A stretch of DNA of 64,000 nucleotides from Caballeronia ptereochthonis (GCF_001545075.1 NZ_FCOB02000013.1:1-64000); one strand, 5' to 3'; numbered from the stretch's first letter, positions 19,345 to 27,884 are shown. Notes: generated by a model not told the origin, from the letters alone. Numbers and translations are program-made.

Positions 19345-20079
19345 GTGCAAGGCTTGAAGCGCACGGCATTCAGCGGCCCGGCGCTCGTTCGCCTGCTGGC
19401 GCATTTTGCCGATCTCGACGTTCGCGAACCCGCTCAATCGCTCTCGGACCGCCTGAGCCAATGGCTCGGCTGGACCGACGCGATCGCGCTGTCCACCGCG
19501 CTCGCTTCAGATCCGCCCGCCGTCTCCGGCGCGCGATCCACGGCAAGCGACGAGGAAGCGGCGAGCGCGCGCACGCGCACGCGGCTCGCAAACGCCGTCA
19601 CGCGCGACGAGAACAGCGAGAAGGACATGCGCGGGCGCCATCGCGCGGCCGTGCAGACGCCGCCCGACGACATGCGGATCGACTACGCGATCTTCCGTCA
19701 GCACTATCTGTCCTTGCAGCAGACGATGGAGTCGGACATCGGCGAGTTGCGCAATCGTCTGCGCGCGGCCGTGGCCGCGAGGTCGACGGACATGACGCGT
19801 CTCGCGGTCGTGGACGCCGTCATGGAGCAGACATTCGCCGCGCGCGAGCGCAGCCTGCTCGCGCAAGTGCCCGTGCTGCTCGGCCGGCACTTCGAGCGCC
19901 TGAAGCGCGCGCATGCGCAACGCGTCGAAGCGTCCGAGGCATCGAGCGATGCCGCGCCACCCGCGCCCGGCGCCTGGCTCACTGCGTTCCGCAAGGACAT
20001 GCAGAGCGTGTTGCTCGCCGAGCTCGAGGTTCGTTTTCAACCGGTCGAAGGCCTGCTTGCAGCCCTTCGCACTCAGTAA
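19345..20079 (+). CDS. DUF3348 protein, first gene of a motor-like cluster
   Basis: A 244-residue soluble protein matching DUF3348, a betaproteobacterial family of unknown function. It starts at GTG 19345. The N-terminal ~45 residues (SGPALVRLLAHFADLDV, then a short helix with LSDRLSQWLGWTDAIAL) are the recognisable part. The centre is charged and low-complexity (residues 58-110), and the C-terminal half is helical. No membrane segment or catalytic motif is visible. It lies 10 bases before the DUF802 gene and is probably co-transcribed with the three motor-cluster genes, so a cytoplasmic partner of the DUF802 tail is a reasonable guess. Confidence 0.8.
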   Translation: MQGLKRTAFSGPALVRLLAHFADLDVREPAQSLSDRLSQWLGWTDAIALSTALASDPPAVSGARSTASDEEAASARTRTRLANAVTRDENSEKDMRGRHRAAVQTPPDDMRIDYAIFRQHYLSLQQTMESDIGELRNRLRAAVAARSTDMTRLAVVDAVMEQTFAARERSLLAQVPVLLGRHFERLKRAHAQRVEASEASSDAAPPAPGAWLTAFRKDMQSVLLAELEVRFQPVEGLLAALRTQ

Positions 20080-20089
20080 CTGGCACGCC

Positions 20090-22459
20090 ATGCCCCGATA
20101 TTTCGTGAAAGTTGCAGTATTTCTGGTCGGCCTCGCGGCGGTCTGCGGGATCGCCATCGGCTATATCGGCTCGAACGCGCTCGCGTTCGCCGTGACCCTG
20201 CTGATCGGCGCATGCTATCTCGCCGGCGCCGTGGAATTGCAGCGCTTCCGGCAGACGACCGACGCATTCGCGCAGGCGCTCGACGCGCTGAACACGCCGC
20301 CGAAACAACTCTTCGTGTGGATCGACACCTTGCCGCCGAGCCTGCGCAACGCAGTGCGCTCGCGTGTCGAGGGCGAACGCGTCGCGTTGCCGGGTCCCGC
20401 GCTCACGCCGTATCTCGTCGGCTTGCTGGTGTTGCTCGGCATGCTCGGCACGCTGCTCGGCATGGTGGTGACGCTGCACGGCACCGGCGCCGCGCTCGAA
20501 AGCGCGACCGACCTGTCGGCGATTCGCGCGTCGCTTGCCGCGCCGGTGACGGGGCTCGGCTTTGCGTTCGGCACGTCGATCGCGGGCGTGGCGACTTCCG
20601 CGATGCTCGGTCTGCTTTCGGCGCTGTGCCGGCGCGAGCGCCTGCAGGCCGCGCACACGCTGGACACGAAAATCGCGACGACACTCCGCGCGTTCACGCA
20701 GACGCACCAGCGCGAAGAGGCCTTCAATCTGATGCAGAAACAGGCCGAGCTGATGCCGAAGCTTGCCGAGCATCTGCACGCGATGATGAACGTCATCGAA
20801 CAGCAAAGCCTCGCCGCGAACGAGCGGCAGATCGCAAATCAGGACGCGTTTCACGCGAAGACGGAGACCGCGTATCGCCGGCTGGCGACGTCGGTGGAGC
20901 TGTCGCTCAAGCAGAGCGTCGCCGATAGCGCGCGCGCCGCGAGTGCCGCGCTTCAGCCGATCATGCAGGCGACCATGGATGGCATCGCGCGTGAGACCGC
21001 CGCGTTGCACGGCAGCGTCGAGCAGGCGGTCGCGCGGCAGCTGGACGGATTGAACGGCGGCTTCGAGGCATCCGCCGCGAAGGTCGCGGATATCTGGAAC
21101 CGCTCGCTCGACGCGCAGCGGCAATCGAACGAAGCGCTGGCCGAGAAAACCGAGGCATCGCTGGAGCGCTTCGCGCGGACCTTCGAGGCGCGTTCGGCGG
21201 GTCTCGTCGATGGCATTTCGATGCAGATGACCGGTGTCAAGGATGGGCTCGAAGCGCTGGTCGCGAAGCACGCGCAGGCCAGCGACGCGCACGTCGAACA
21301 GATGGCGGCATCGATGGATCGTTTCGCGTACGCCTTCGAGCAGCGCTCGACGAATCTCGTCGATGGCATCTCCGCGCAAATGCACGGCGTGAAGAGCGGC
21401 CTCGAGGCGCTGGTGGCGCAGAACGAAGCATCGATGGACCGTTTCGCGCAGGCGTTCGAGCGACGCTCGACCAGTCTGGTCGATGGCATTGCCGAGCGCA
21501 TGGAGGCCGCATCGTCGGGCATGTCCGAAGCATGGCGCGACGCGCTCGCGCAGCAGTCACGCACGGGCGAGCAACTGGCCGCGCAGCACGAACAGGCACT
21601 GACGGCGGCATCGGCGAAGTTTGCGGAAGACGCGGCATCGCTCCTGAATTCGATGGACCAGGCGCACGCCGGCCTGCGCGCCGAACTGACCGCCAGCAAC
21701 GAGGCGCGCCTCGCCGCATGGACCGGCGCGCTCGGTGCGCTCGCCGCGACCCTGCGCGAGGAATCGCAGGCGACGAGCGCGTTCGCAGCGAGCCGTCAGC
21801 AGGAGATCTGCGACACGCTCGCGCGCACCGCGAACGAAATGTCGGCACAGAGCAAGGCGCACGCGAGCGCCACCATCGCGCAGATCGAACAACTGGTGCA
21901 GGCGGCATCGGAAGCGCCGAAGGCCGCGGCGGACGTCATCGCCGAACTGCGTCAGAAGCTCTCCGACTCGATGGTTCGCGACACCGCCATGCTCGACGAG
22001 CGCGCGCGTCTGCTCGCCACGCTCGAAACGCTGCTCGATGCGGTGAATCACGCCTCGACCGAACAGCGCGCGGCGGTCGATGCGCTCGTCGCGGGCTCGG
22101 CGGACCTGCTCGAGCGCGTGGGCACGCAATTCACCGGCAAGGTCGAAGCCGAGACGGCGAAGCTGAACGACGTGGCGGCGCACGTGAGCGGCAGCGCGGT
22201 GGAAGTGGCGAGCCTGTCCGATGCGTTCGGCGCGGCGGTCCAGGCATTCGGCGAATCGAACGAGACGCTCGTCGCGCATCTGCAGCGCATCGAGGCGGCG
22301 CTCGACAAGTCGCTCGCGCGCAGCGACGAACAACTCGCGTATTACGTCGCGCAGGCGCGTGAAGTCATCGACCTGAGCATGATGTCGCAGAAGCAGATCG
22401 TCGAGAACCTGCAGCATATCGCCGGACAGCGTGCGGCACCGGGAGCGAGGGCGGCATGA
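20090..22459 (+). CDS. DUF802 protein: MotA/ZorA-like stator with long coiled tail
   Basis: A 789-residue protein. Four hydrophobic helices lie near residues 6-24, 28-48, 107-128 and 150-178. The third and fourth carry the MotA/TolQ/ExbB proton-channel pattern: LLGMLGTLLGMVVTLHGTG, then DLSAIRASLAAPVTGLGFAFGTSIAG. The remaining ~600 residues are almost continuous predicted helix, rich in Ala, Glu and Gln, including three internal repeats around residues 355-475. This is the layout of ZorA, the ion-driven motor subunit of Zorya defence, where a long tail hangs in the cytoplasm. The gene end overlaps the OmpA/MotB-like gene by four bases. The family itself (DUF802) has no assigned function that I know of. 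Confidence 0.85.
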   Translation: MPRYFVKVAVFLVGLAAVCGIAIGYIGSNALAFAVTLLIGACYLAGAVELQRFRQTTDAFAQALDALNTPPKQLFVWIDTLPPSLRNAVRSRVEGERVALPGPALTPYLVGLLVLLGMLGTLLGMVVTLHGTGAALESATDLSAIRASLAAPVTGLGFAFGTSIAGVATSAMLGLLSALCRRERLQAAHTLDTKIATTLRAFTQTHQREEAFNLMQKQAELMPKLAEHLHAMMNVIEQQSLAANERQIANQDAFHAKTETAYRRLATSVELSLKQSVADSARAASAALQPIMQATMDGIARETAALHGSVEQAVARQLDGLNGGFEASAAKVADIWNRSLDAQRQSNEALAEKTEASLERFARTFEARSAGLVDGISMQMTGVKDGLEALVAKHAQASDAHVEQMAASMDRFAYAFEQRSTNLVDGISAQMHGVKSGLEALVAQNEASMDRFAQAFERRSTSLVDGIAERMEAASSGMSEAWRDALAQQSRTGEQLAAQHEQALTAASAKFAEDAASLLNSMDQAHAGLRAELTASNEARLAAWTGALGALAATLREESQATSAFAASRQQEICDTLARTANEMSAQSKAHASATIAQIEQLVQAASEAPKAAADVIAELRQKLSDSMVRDTAMLDERARLLATLETLLDAVNHASTEQRAAVDALVAGSADLLERVGTQFTGKVEAETAKLNDVAAHVSGSAVEVASLSDAFGAAVQAFGESNETLVAHLQRIEAALDKSLARSDEQLAYYVAQAREVIDLSMMSQKQIVENLQHIAGQRAAPGARAA
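21154..21500 (+). repeat. Three in-frame repeats in the DUF802 tail
   Basis: Within the DUF802 gene a unit encoding S[LM][ED]RFA-x-[TA]FE-x-RS-x-x-LVDGI occurs three times, starting near 21154, 21308 and 21428. The first two copies continue with a QM-x-GVK-x-GLEALVA block. Spacing is 154 bases between copies 1 and 2 and 120 between 2 and 3. The DNA copies are similar (GCATCGATGGA-CGTTTCGCG in two of them), suggesting recent duplication that lengthened the tail. Confidence 0.8.
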
Positions 22460-23103
22460 ACGAGGAGATCGACGGCGGCGTCGAGGCCGCAGCGCCAGTC
22501 TGGGCCGCGTTCGCCGATCTGATGTCGGTGCTGCTCGGCGCGTTCGTGCTGATTCTCGTCGCGGTGCTCGGCGTGCAACTGCAGCTCTCGACGCGGCTCG
22601 AGGAAGCGATCAAGCAGCAGAAGAAGGAAACGGAGCGCCGCAAGACGCTGGAGCAGGCGCTCGCGGGCCCGCTCGCGTCGGGGCGCGTGACGCTCGTGAA
22701 CGGGCGCATCGGCATCAGCGGCAATGTGCTGTTCGCGCTGAACTCGGATCAGCTGCAGCCGCAGGGGCGCGAGGTCCTGAAGAGCCTGGCCGGTCCGCTG
22801 ACCGCGTATCTCGGCTCGCACGAGCAGATCCTGATGGTGAGCGGTTTCGCCGATGATCAGCAGGTGCGCGAAGGCAACCGGCGTTTCGCGGACAACTGGG
22901 AGCTGTCGGCCAAGCGCGCGCTGACCGTCATGCGCGCATTGATCGATGCCGGCGTGCCGGCTTCGTCGGTGTTCGCGGCGGCGTTCGGCTCGGAGCAGCC
23001 GGTGAGTTCGAACGCCGACGACGAAGGCCGCGCGAAGAACCGGCGCGTCGAAATCTCGGCCGTGCCGAGGCCGGTGAATCCGGCAACGAAGCCACGTGAG
23101 TGA
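22456..23103 (+). CDS. OmpA/MotB-like stator subunit (ZorB-like)
   Basis: A 215-residue protein with one N-terminal membrane helix and a C-terminal OmpA peptidoglycan-binding domain. The helix starts WAAFADLMSVLLGAFVLIL with Asp21 at the position of the proton-binding aspartate of MotB, ExbD and ZorB. After a charged linker (residues 45-68), the OmpA domain includes NWELSAKRALTVMRALID and NADDEGRAKNRRVEI, the usual diaminopimelate-binding region. It should anchor the DUF802 channel to the cell wall, giving a MotA5MotB2-type motor. It overlaps the DUF802 gene by four bases and the next gene by eight. Confidence 0.88.
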   Translation: MNEEIDGGVEAAAPVWAAFADLMSVLLGAFVLILVAVLGVQLQLSTRLEEAIKQQKKETERRKTLEQALAGPLASGRVTLVNGRIGISGNVLFALNSDQLQPQGREVLKSLAGPLTAYLGSHEQILMVSGFADDQQVREGNRRFADNWELSAKRALTVMRALIDAGVPASSVFAAAFGSEQPVSSNADDEGRAKNRRVEISAVPRPVNPATKPRE

Positions 23104-23683
23104 CGTGAGCGACAACGTAACGCGCGCCCGCGCAATGCTCGACGCGTGGCGCGAGCGCGGCGAGCCCCGCGTGAACCGCATGCGCTTTCGCGTCATCGAG
23201 GCGCTGGCGCGGCGCGCATCACAGCATCAGGGCGATACGCGCCGCGTCATCGACGCGCGTCTGTCGGAACTGCTCGATGCGCAGGAACTCGCCGATGCTC
23301 GCGACGCGGCGCCGGAACCATCGGCGCGTTCACCGCTCGCCGGTTTGCTCGATGAGATGAGCCAGCGAGCCGAAGCGCGACCCGCACCCTCCGAACTGCT
23401 CGATGCGCTTCGCTCGGTTTGGTCGACCGTCAGCGCGGAAAAGCGCTTGCGCGAGTCGCTCGCACAGGTGCCGAAGAATGCCGGGCCGCTCAATTCGAGC
23501 AGCCTCGTTCATCGGTCGCTGTCGCTGATGCGCGAAGTGTCTCCCGATTATCTTCAGCACTTCCTAGGTTACGTCGACGCGCTTTCCTGGCTGGAAGAAC
23601 TGACGCTCGCGAGCGGCGCTGCGAACAAGGATGCGCCGCGGCCCGGGGCGGCGAAGAAGACCGCGCGCGGCAAGGCGCGATAA
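23096..23683 (+). CDS. DUF2894 protein, last gene of the motor-like cluster
   Basis: A 195-residue soluble protein matching DUF2894. It is helical and arginine-rich at the N-terminus (RARAMLDAWRERGEPRVNRMRF), has a low-complexity middle and a conserved-looking C-terminal helical domain with SLMREVSPDYLQHFLGYVDAL near 140-160, and ends in a basic tail. Function unknown. GTG 23096 overlaps the OmpA-like gene by eight bases; GTG 23105 is an in-frame alternative. Co-occurrence with DUF3348 and DUF802 makes it a likely accessory subunit of the motor. Confidence 0.8.
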   Translation: MSDVSDNVTRARAMLDAWRERGEPRVNRMRFRVIEALARRASQHQGDTRRVIDARLSELLDAQELADARDAAPEPSARSPLAGLLDEMSQRAEARPAPSELLDALRSVWSTVSAEKRLRESLAQVPKNAGPLNSSSLVHRSLSLMREVSPDYLQHFLGYVDALSWLEELTLASGAANKDAPRPGAAKKTARGKAR

Positions 23684-23693
23684 CACGCAGACG

Positions 23694-23724
23694 AAAAAAA
23701 GCCGCCGTCCTGCGTGACGGCGGC
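23694..23724 (-). terminator. Rho-independent terminator of the transketolase operon
   Basis: A perfect 9-bp stem, GCCGCCGTC (23701-23709) with GACGGCGGC (23716-23724) and a 6-base loop, is followed on the minus strand by seven T residues (23700-23694). It lies 13 bases after the minus-strand transketolase stop. The opposite orientation has no T-tract, so it serves the minus-strand operon. Confidence 0.88.
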
Positions 23725-23737
23725 CCCAATTCCGATC

Positions 23738-24739
23738 TCAGCCGAGCCAGCCCTTGATCGTGCTCGCCATCGCATGCGTCGAAATGCCATAGCGATCATG
23801 CAGCGTGGGCAGCGCGCCCGCATCGAGGAACGCATCGGGCAGCGCGATCTGACGATACGCCGGCGTCACGCCTGCGCTCAGAAGCGTGGTCGCCACGGCT
23901 TCGCCCAGACCGCCGATCACCGTATGATTCTCGGCCACCACCACGAGACGGCCCGAACGCCGCGCCTCGCGGATGATCGTCTCGGTATCGAGCGGCTTGA
24001 TCGTCGGCACGTGCAGCACGGCGACATCCACATTGTCGGCTTGCAGCGCCTTCGCCGTTTCGAGCGCGCGCATCGTCAGAATGCCCGACGAGATGATGAG
24101 CACGTCGCGTCCGTCGCGCAGGAGTTTCGCCTTGCCGAGCTCGAACTGGTAGCCGTATTCGTCGAGCACGGCGGGCACGTTGCCGCGCAGCAGACGCGCA
24201 TACACCGGACCCTTGTGCGCGGCGATGGCGGGCACCATCTGCTCGATGTCGAGCGCGTCGCACGGATCGATCACGGTCATGTTGGGCATCGCGCGCATCA
24301 GGGCGAGATCCTCCGCCGCCTGATGGCTTGGGCCATAGCCGGTCGTGAGGCCGGGCAGCGCGCAGACGATCTTCACGTCGAGGTCGTCTTCCGCGATCGT
24401 CTGGTGGATGAAGTCATACGCGCGGCGCGTCGCGAACACGGCATAGGTGGTGACGAACGGCTGTGCGCCTTCGTGCGCGAAGCCCGCCGCCGCGCCCATC
24501 AGCAACTGCTCCGCCATGCCCATCTGGTAATAACGCTCCGGAAATTCCTTCGCGAAGATATGCAGGTCCGTGTACTTGCCGAGATCGGCCGTCATGCCGA
24601 TGACATTGGTCTTCGCGCGCGCCAGCTCCGCGAGTGCGTGGCCGAAGGGCGCGGATCGCGTGACCTGTCCTTCGCTCGCGATGGACGCGATCATCGCCGA
24701 GGTCTTGAGGCGCGGCTTCTTGTCGATGGTCTGGCTCAT
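23738..24739 (-). CDS. Transketolase C-terminal subunit (split transketolase)
   Basis: A 333-residue protein covering the pyrimidine-binding and C-terminal domains of transketolase. Motifs include FGHALAELARAKTNVIGMTADL near the start, RYYQMGMAEQLLMGAAAGFAHEG (with the glutamate that activates thiamine diphosphate) near residues 70-92, and ILTMRALETAKALQADNVDVAVLHV later. It complements the N-terminal subunit encoded immediately upstream, and the two frames overlap by four bases (ATGA). Split transketolases often serve dedicated sugar or polyol pathways rather than the pentose phosphate pathway. Transcription ends at the terminator at 23694-23724. Confidence 0.9.
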   Translation of the reverse strand: MSQTIDKKPRLKTSAMIASIASEGQVTRSAPFGHALAELARAKTNVIGMTADLGKYTDLHIFAKEFPERYYQMGMAEQLLMGAAAGFAHEGAQPFVTTYAVFATRRAYDFIHQTIAEDDLDVKIVCALPGLTTGYGPSHQAAEDLALMRAMPNMTVIDPCDALDIEQMVPAIAAHKGPVYARLLRGNVPAVLDEYGYQFELGKAKLLRDGRDVLIISSGILTMRALETAKALQADNVDVAVLHVPTIKPLDTETIIREARRSGRLVVVAENHTVIGGLGEAVATTLLSAGVTPAYRQIALPDAFLDAGALPTLHDRYGISTHAMASTIKGWLG

Positions 24740-25578
24740 GCTTGTCTCCCTGCTTCGAGTGCTTCGAGCGCCAGCTTCCACTCGTGTGGATCGACGCGGA
24801 TGAAATGGTTCTTCTCGCGCTGTTCGAGGAAGGGCACGCCGCGTCCCATGCGCGTATCGCACACGATGATGCGCGGCTTCGCTTCCTTGCAATCGCGTGC
24901 ATTGTCGAAGGCCTGCTTCACGGCGTCGATGTCGTTGCCGTCCACACGCTGCGTGTACCAGCCGAACGCTTCGAGCTTCGGCACGAGCGGCTCGAACGAC
25001 ATGATCTGCGTCGAAGGGCCATCCGCTTGCTGGTTGTTCACGTCCACCATCGCGATGAGGTTGTCGAGCTTCCAGTGCGCCGCCGACATGAGTCCTTCCC
25101 AGATCGCGCCCTCGTCGAGCTCGCCATCGGAGAAGAGGGTGTAGACGAAGGACTTCGATCCCTTGCGCTTGAGCCCCAGGCAACGGCCGACCGCGATCGT
25201 CAGGCCCTGACCGAGCGATCCGCCGGACATCTCCATGCCGGGCGTGTAGCTCGCCATGCCGGACATCGGCAGGCGGCTGTCGTCGCTGCCGTAGGTTTCG
25301 AGTTCCGCTTGCGGCAGGATGCCCGCTTCGAACAGCGCGGCATACAGCGCGATCGCGTAGTGACCGTTCGAGAGCAGGAAGCGGTCGCGGTCTTCCCATT
25401 CGGGATCTTCGGGACGGTAGTTCATCGCGCCGAAGTAGGCGACGGCCAGCACATCGGCGATGTCGAGCGCCTGGCCGATATAGCCTTGGCCCTGCACTTC
25501 GCCCATTAGAAGCGCGTTGCGGCGGATGCGATAGGCGCGCTCGGCGAGCGTCGCCTCCTCGATGACGGGAGTGCTCAT
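24736..25578 (-). CDS. Transketolase N-terminal subunit (split transketolase)
   Basis: A 280-residue thiamine-diphosphate-binding half of a transketolase. Visible motifs are LLSNGHYAIALYAALFEAG near residue 68 (usual SKGH replaced by SNGH), GMEMSGGSLGQGLTIAVG near 107 and the cofactor motif FSDGELDEGAIWEGLMSAAHWKL near 138 followed by VDVNNQQ. The start at 25578 has an AAGGAGA ribosome site. With the next gene it should transfer two-carbon units between sugar phosphates. It lies 26 bases behind the MFS transporter gene, which points to uptake and catabolism of one carbon source. Confidence 0.9.
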   Translation of the reverse strand: MSTPVIEEATLAERAYRIRRNALLMGEVQGQGYIGQALDIADVLAVAYFGAMNYRPEDPEWEDRDRFLLSNGHYAIALYAALFEAGILPQAELETYGSDDSRLPMSGMASYTPGMEMSGGSLGQGLTIAVGRCLGLKRKGSKSFVYTLFSDGELDEGAIWEGLMSAAHWKLDNLIAMVDVNNQQADGPSTQIMSFEPLVPKLEAFGWYTQRVDGNDIDAVKQAFDNARDCKEAKPRIIVCDTRMGRGVPFLEQREKNHFIRVDPHEWKLALEALEAGRQA

Positions 25579-25604
25579 GCGTTGTCTCCTTGAGTGAATT
25601 GGTT

Positions 25605-26933
25605 TCAGCGATTGACGGTCTTCGCGGGCACGAAGAACACCAGCACCGCGCCCAGCACGACCGCCACCGAAATGAAGATCAGACCCGCGGTCGATTTGCC
25701 CGTGAGGTCGTTGAGCCAGCCGACTATCGCCGGCGAGAAGAAGCCCGCGAGATTGGCGAAGCAGTTCACGGCCGCGATGCCCGCCGCCGCCGACATGCCG
25801 CCGAGCACCGCGGTCGGCAGCGACCAGAATTGCGACGACGACGCGAGAATGCCGGCTGCCGCGATGCTCACGCAGATGATCGAAGCGCCCACGCTGCCCA
25901 GCATCGGCAAGGTGGCGAAGCCGGCCGCGGACACGAGCATCGGGATCGCGAGATGCAGGCGGCGTTCGCGGCGCTTGTCCGCGCTCGCGCCGATCAGCGG
26001 CAGCGCGACGATGGCGCACAGATAGGGAATCGCGGTGAGGATGCCGACCCACAGCGGATCCGCGACGCCGGTGCGGCGCACGATGGTCGGCAGCCAGAAC
26101 GTGAGGCCGTACTGGCCGAGCACGACGCAGAAGTAGATCGCGGCCATCAGCCACAGGCGGCGGTCGGCGATGAACGAGCGAATCGACACGTGCTTCACCG
26201 TCTGCGCGTTGTCCTTCTCGACGTTACCCTTCAGCAGCGCCTTCTCGTCGTCGCTGAGCCACTTCGCGCCGGCGATGCCATTGTCGAGATAGAAGAGGAT
26301 CGCGACGCCGAGAACGAGCGAAGGCAATGCTTCGAGCATGAAGAGCCACTTCCATCCGGCGAGGCCATGCACGTCCTGCAATGCATGCATGATGTAGCCG
26401 GAGAGCGGCCCGCCGACGATGCCCGCGAGCGGAATCGCCATGAAGAAGAGCGAGAGCGCCTTGGCGCGGCGCGCGGCCGGAAACCAGTAGGTCAGGTAAA
26501 GAATCACGCCGGGCGCGAAGCCCGCTTCGGCGACGCCGAGCAGAAAGCGCAGGACATAGAAGAGCGTCGGCGACTTGACGAACACGAAGCTCGCCGAGAT
26601 CACCGCCCACGTCAGCATGATGCGCGCGAGCCAGTTGCGCGCGCCCACTTTATGCAGGATCACGTTGCTCGGCACTTCGAAGAGGAAGTAGCCGAGAAAG
26701 AAGATGCCCGCGCCGATGCCGTAGACGGTTTCGGAGAAGTGCAGGTCATTGAGCATCTGCAGCTTGGCGAAGCCGACGTTGACGCGATCGAGATACGCGC
26801 CGAGATAGCAGAGCATCAGGAAGGGGATGAGGCGGCGTCCGACCTTGGCGTAAGTCTTTGCTTCGAAGCTGGTCGCATCGTCGGGCGATGCGAACTCGGC
26901 TGTTGCCGCGGGTGTGGCGAGTCTGGATTTCAT
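25605..26933 (-). CDS. MFS transporter, anion:cation symporter family
   Basis: A 442-residue, roughly 12-helix permease of the ACS family, which imports sugar acids, phthalate, tartrate and related organic anions. The signature YLDRVNVGFAKLQM follows helix 1; GVAEAGFAPGVILYLTYWFP follows near residue 135. A soluble N-terminus of ~35 residues precedes the first helix. Its gene sits between an SDR dehydrogenase and the split transketolase on one strand. About 200 bases with three palindromic repeats precede it, so its expression may be tuned separately from the SDR gene. Confidence 0.88.
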   Translation of the reverse strand: MKSRLATPAATAEFASPDDATSFEAKTYAKVGRRLIPFLMLCYLGAYLDRVNVGFAKLQMLNDLHFSETVYGIGAGIFFLGYFLFEVPSNVILHKVGARNWLARIMLTWAVISASFVFVKSPTLFYVLRFLLGVAEAGFAPGVILYLTYWFPAARRAKALSLFFMAIPLAGIVGGPLSGYIMHALQDVHGLAGWKWLFMLEALPSLVLGVAILFYLDNGIAGAKWLSDDEKALLKGNVEKDNAQTVKHVSIRSFIADRRLWLMAAIYFCVVLGQYGLTFWLPTIVRRTGVADPLWVGILTAIPYLCAIVALPLIGASADKRRERRLHLAIPMLVSAAGFATLPMLGSVGASIICVSIAAAGILASSSQFWSLPTAVLGGMSAAAGIAAVNCFANLAGFFSPAIVGWLNDLTGKSTAGLIFISVAVVLGAVLVFFVPAKTVNR

Positions 26934-26944
26934 ACTTGTCTCCT

Positions 26945-27091
26945 GTCGACCAGAGTTGGCGCTTTAGCGCCTTACTCTGGTCCCATGCACAGCGGTCGAC
27001 CAGAGTTGGCGCTTTAGCGCCTTACTCTGGTCCCATGCACAGCGGTCGACCAGGTTGGCGCTTTAGCGCCTCGCTCCGGTCTCATGCTCGG
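26945..27091. repeat. Three tandem 50-bp palindromic repeats
   Basis: Copies at 26945-26994 and 26995-27044 are identical; the third, 27045 to about 27091, is degenerate. Each contains CCAGAGT, GGCGC, a TTTA loop, GCGCC and ACTCTGG, forming a two-part hairpin (copy 1: 26950-26980). The block separates the SDR stop from the MFS start within a minus-strand operon. Possible roles are attenuation, RNA processing or stabilisation. There are no unique spacers, so it is not a CRISPR array. Confidence 0.9.
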
Positions 27092-27134
27092 TGGCGTGAC
27101 GCCTCGGTTGATCCGAGTGCGCCCGTGCGTGCGA

Positions 27135-27884
27135 TCAGTGAATCAACATGCCGCCATTCACATCGAGCGTTACGCCGGTGAGATACGACGACAGATCGCT
27201 CGCAAGAAAGAGACACGCGTTGGCGATATCGGCGGCGTCGCCGAGCCGTCCGAGCGGAATGCCCCTGATGATGTCCGCGCGCATTTCCGGCGTGAGCTTG
27301 TCGCCGGTGATGTCGGTCTGAATGAGGCCGGGCGTGATCGAATTCACGCGGATGCGGTCGGGGCCGAGCTCGCGCGCCATCGCCCTGGCGAGACCGAGCA
27401 CGCCGGCCTTGGCCGCGCTGTAATGCGGCCCGCCGAAGATGCCGCCGCCGCGCTGCGCCGACACCGACGACATGCACACGATGCTTCCGCTCTTCTGTTT
27501 TTTCATCTGCGGAATGACGGCCTGCGACATGTACAGCGTGCCGCGCAGGTTCACGCCGATGACGGCATCGAAGTTCTCCGCGCCGATTTCCATCGTCTTG
27601 ATCGGCTGCGTGATGCCCGCGTTGTTGATGAGCACGTCGATGCGCCCGTACTTCCCGATCGTCGCGTCGGCGGCTGCCACGCACGCGGCTTTATCCGTGA
27701 CGTCGCAGGCAAGGCCGAGATGGCCTTCGCCCAGATCATTCGCGGCGGCTTGCGCATCCGCTTCCTTCAGGTCCAGCACGACGATCCGCGCGCCTTGCGC
27801 CGCGAGCGCCTTCGCCGTTGCCTTGCCGATACCGCGCGCCGAAGCCGCGCCCGTGACGATCACTACCTGGTTCTCGAGCAACAT
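27135..27884 (-). CDS. SDR family oxidoreductase (FabG-like)
   Basis: A 249-residue classical short-chain dehydrogenase: cofactor motif TGAASARGIG near residues 11-20, NNAG near 87, Ser in SSVSAQ, the catalytic pair in HYSAAKAG, and PG-x-IQT further on. It should oxidise or reduce a secondary alcohol with NAD(P). Within the cluster LysR, SDR, MFS, split transketolase, it is the likely first step acting on an imported polyol or sugar acid before two-carbon transfer. It ends about 200 bases before the MFS gene, separated by the palindromic repeats. Confidence 0.88.
   Translation of the reverse strand: MLLENQVVIVTGAASARGIGKATAKALAAQGARIVVLDLKEADAQAAANDLGEGHLGLACDVTDKAACVAAADATIGKYGRIDVLINNAGITQPIKTMEIGAENFDAVIGVNLRGTLYMSQAVIPQMKKQKSGSIVCMSSVSAQRGGGIFGGPHYSAAKAGVLGLARAMARELGPDRIRVNSITPGLIQTDITGDKLTPEMRADIIRGIPLGRLGDAADIANACLFLASDLSSYLTGVTLDVNGGMLIH

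Noticed and set aside
19345..23683. Complete Zorya defence system.
   Set aside because: The motor pair resembles ZorA/ZorB, but no ZorC, ZorD helicase/nuclease or ZorE gene is present; the neighbours are DUF3348 and DUF2894.
19345..23683. Flagellar motAB.
   Set aside because: The tail is far too long, no che or flagellar genes adjoin it, and the accessory genes are not flagellar.
26945..27091. CRISPR array.
   Set aside because: The 50-bp units are directly tandem without unique spacers, there are only three, and no cas gene is nearby.
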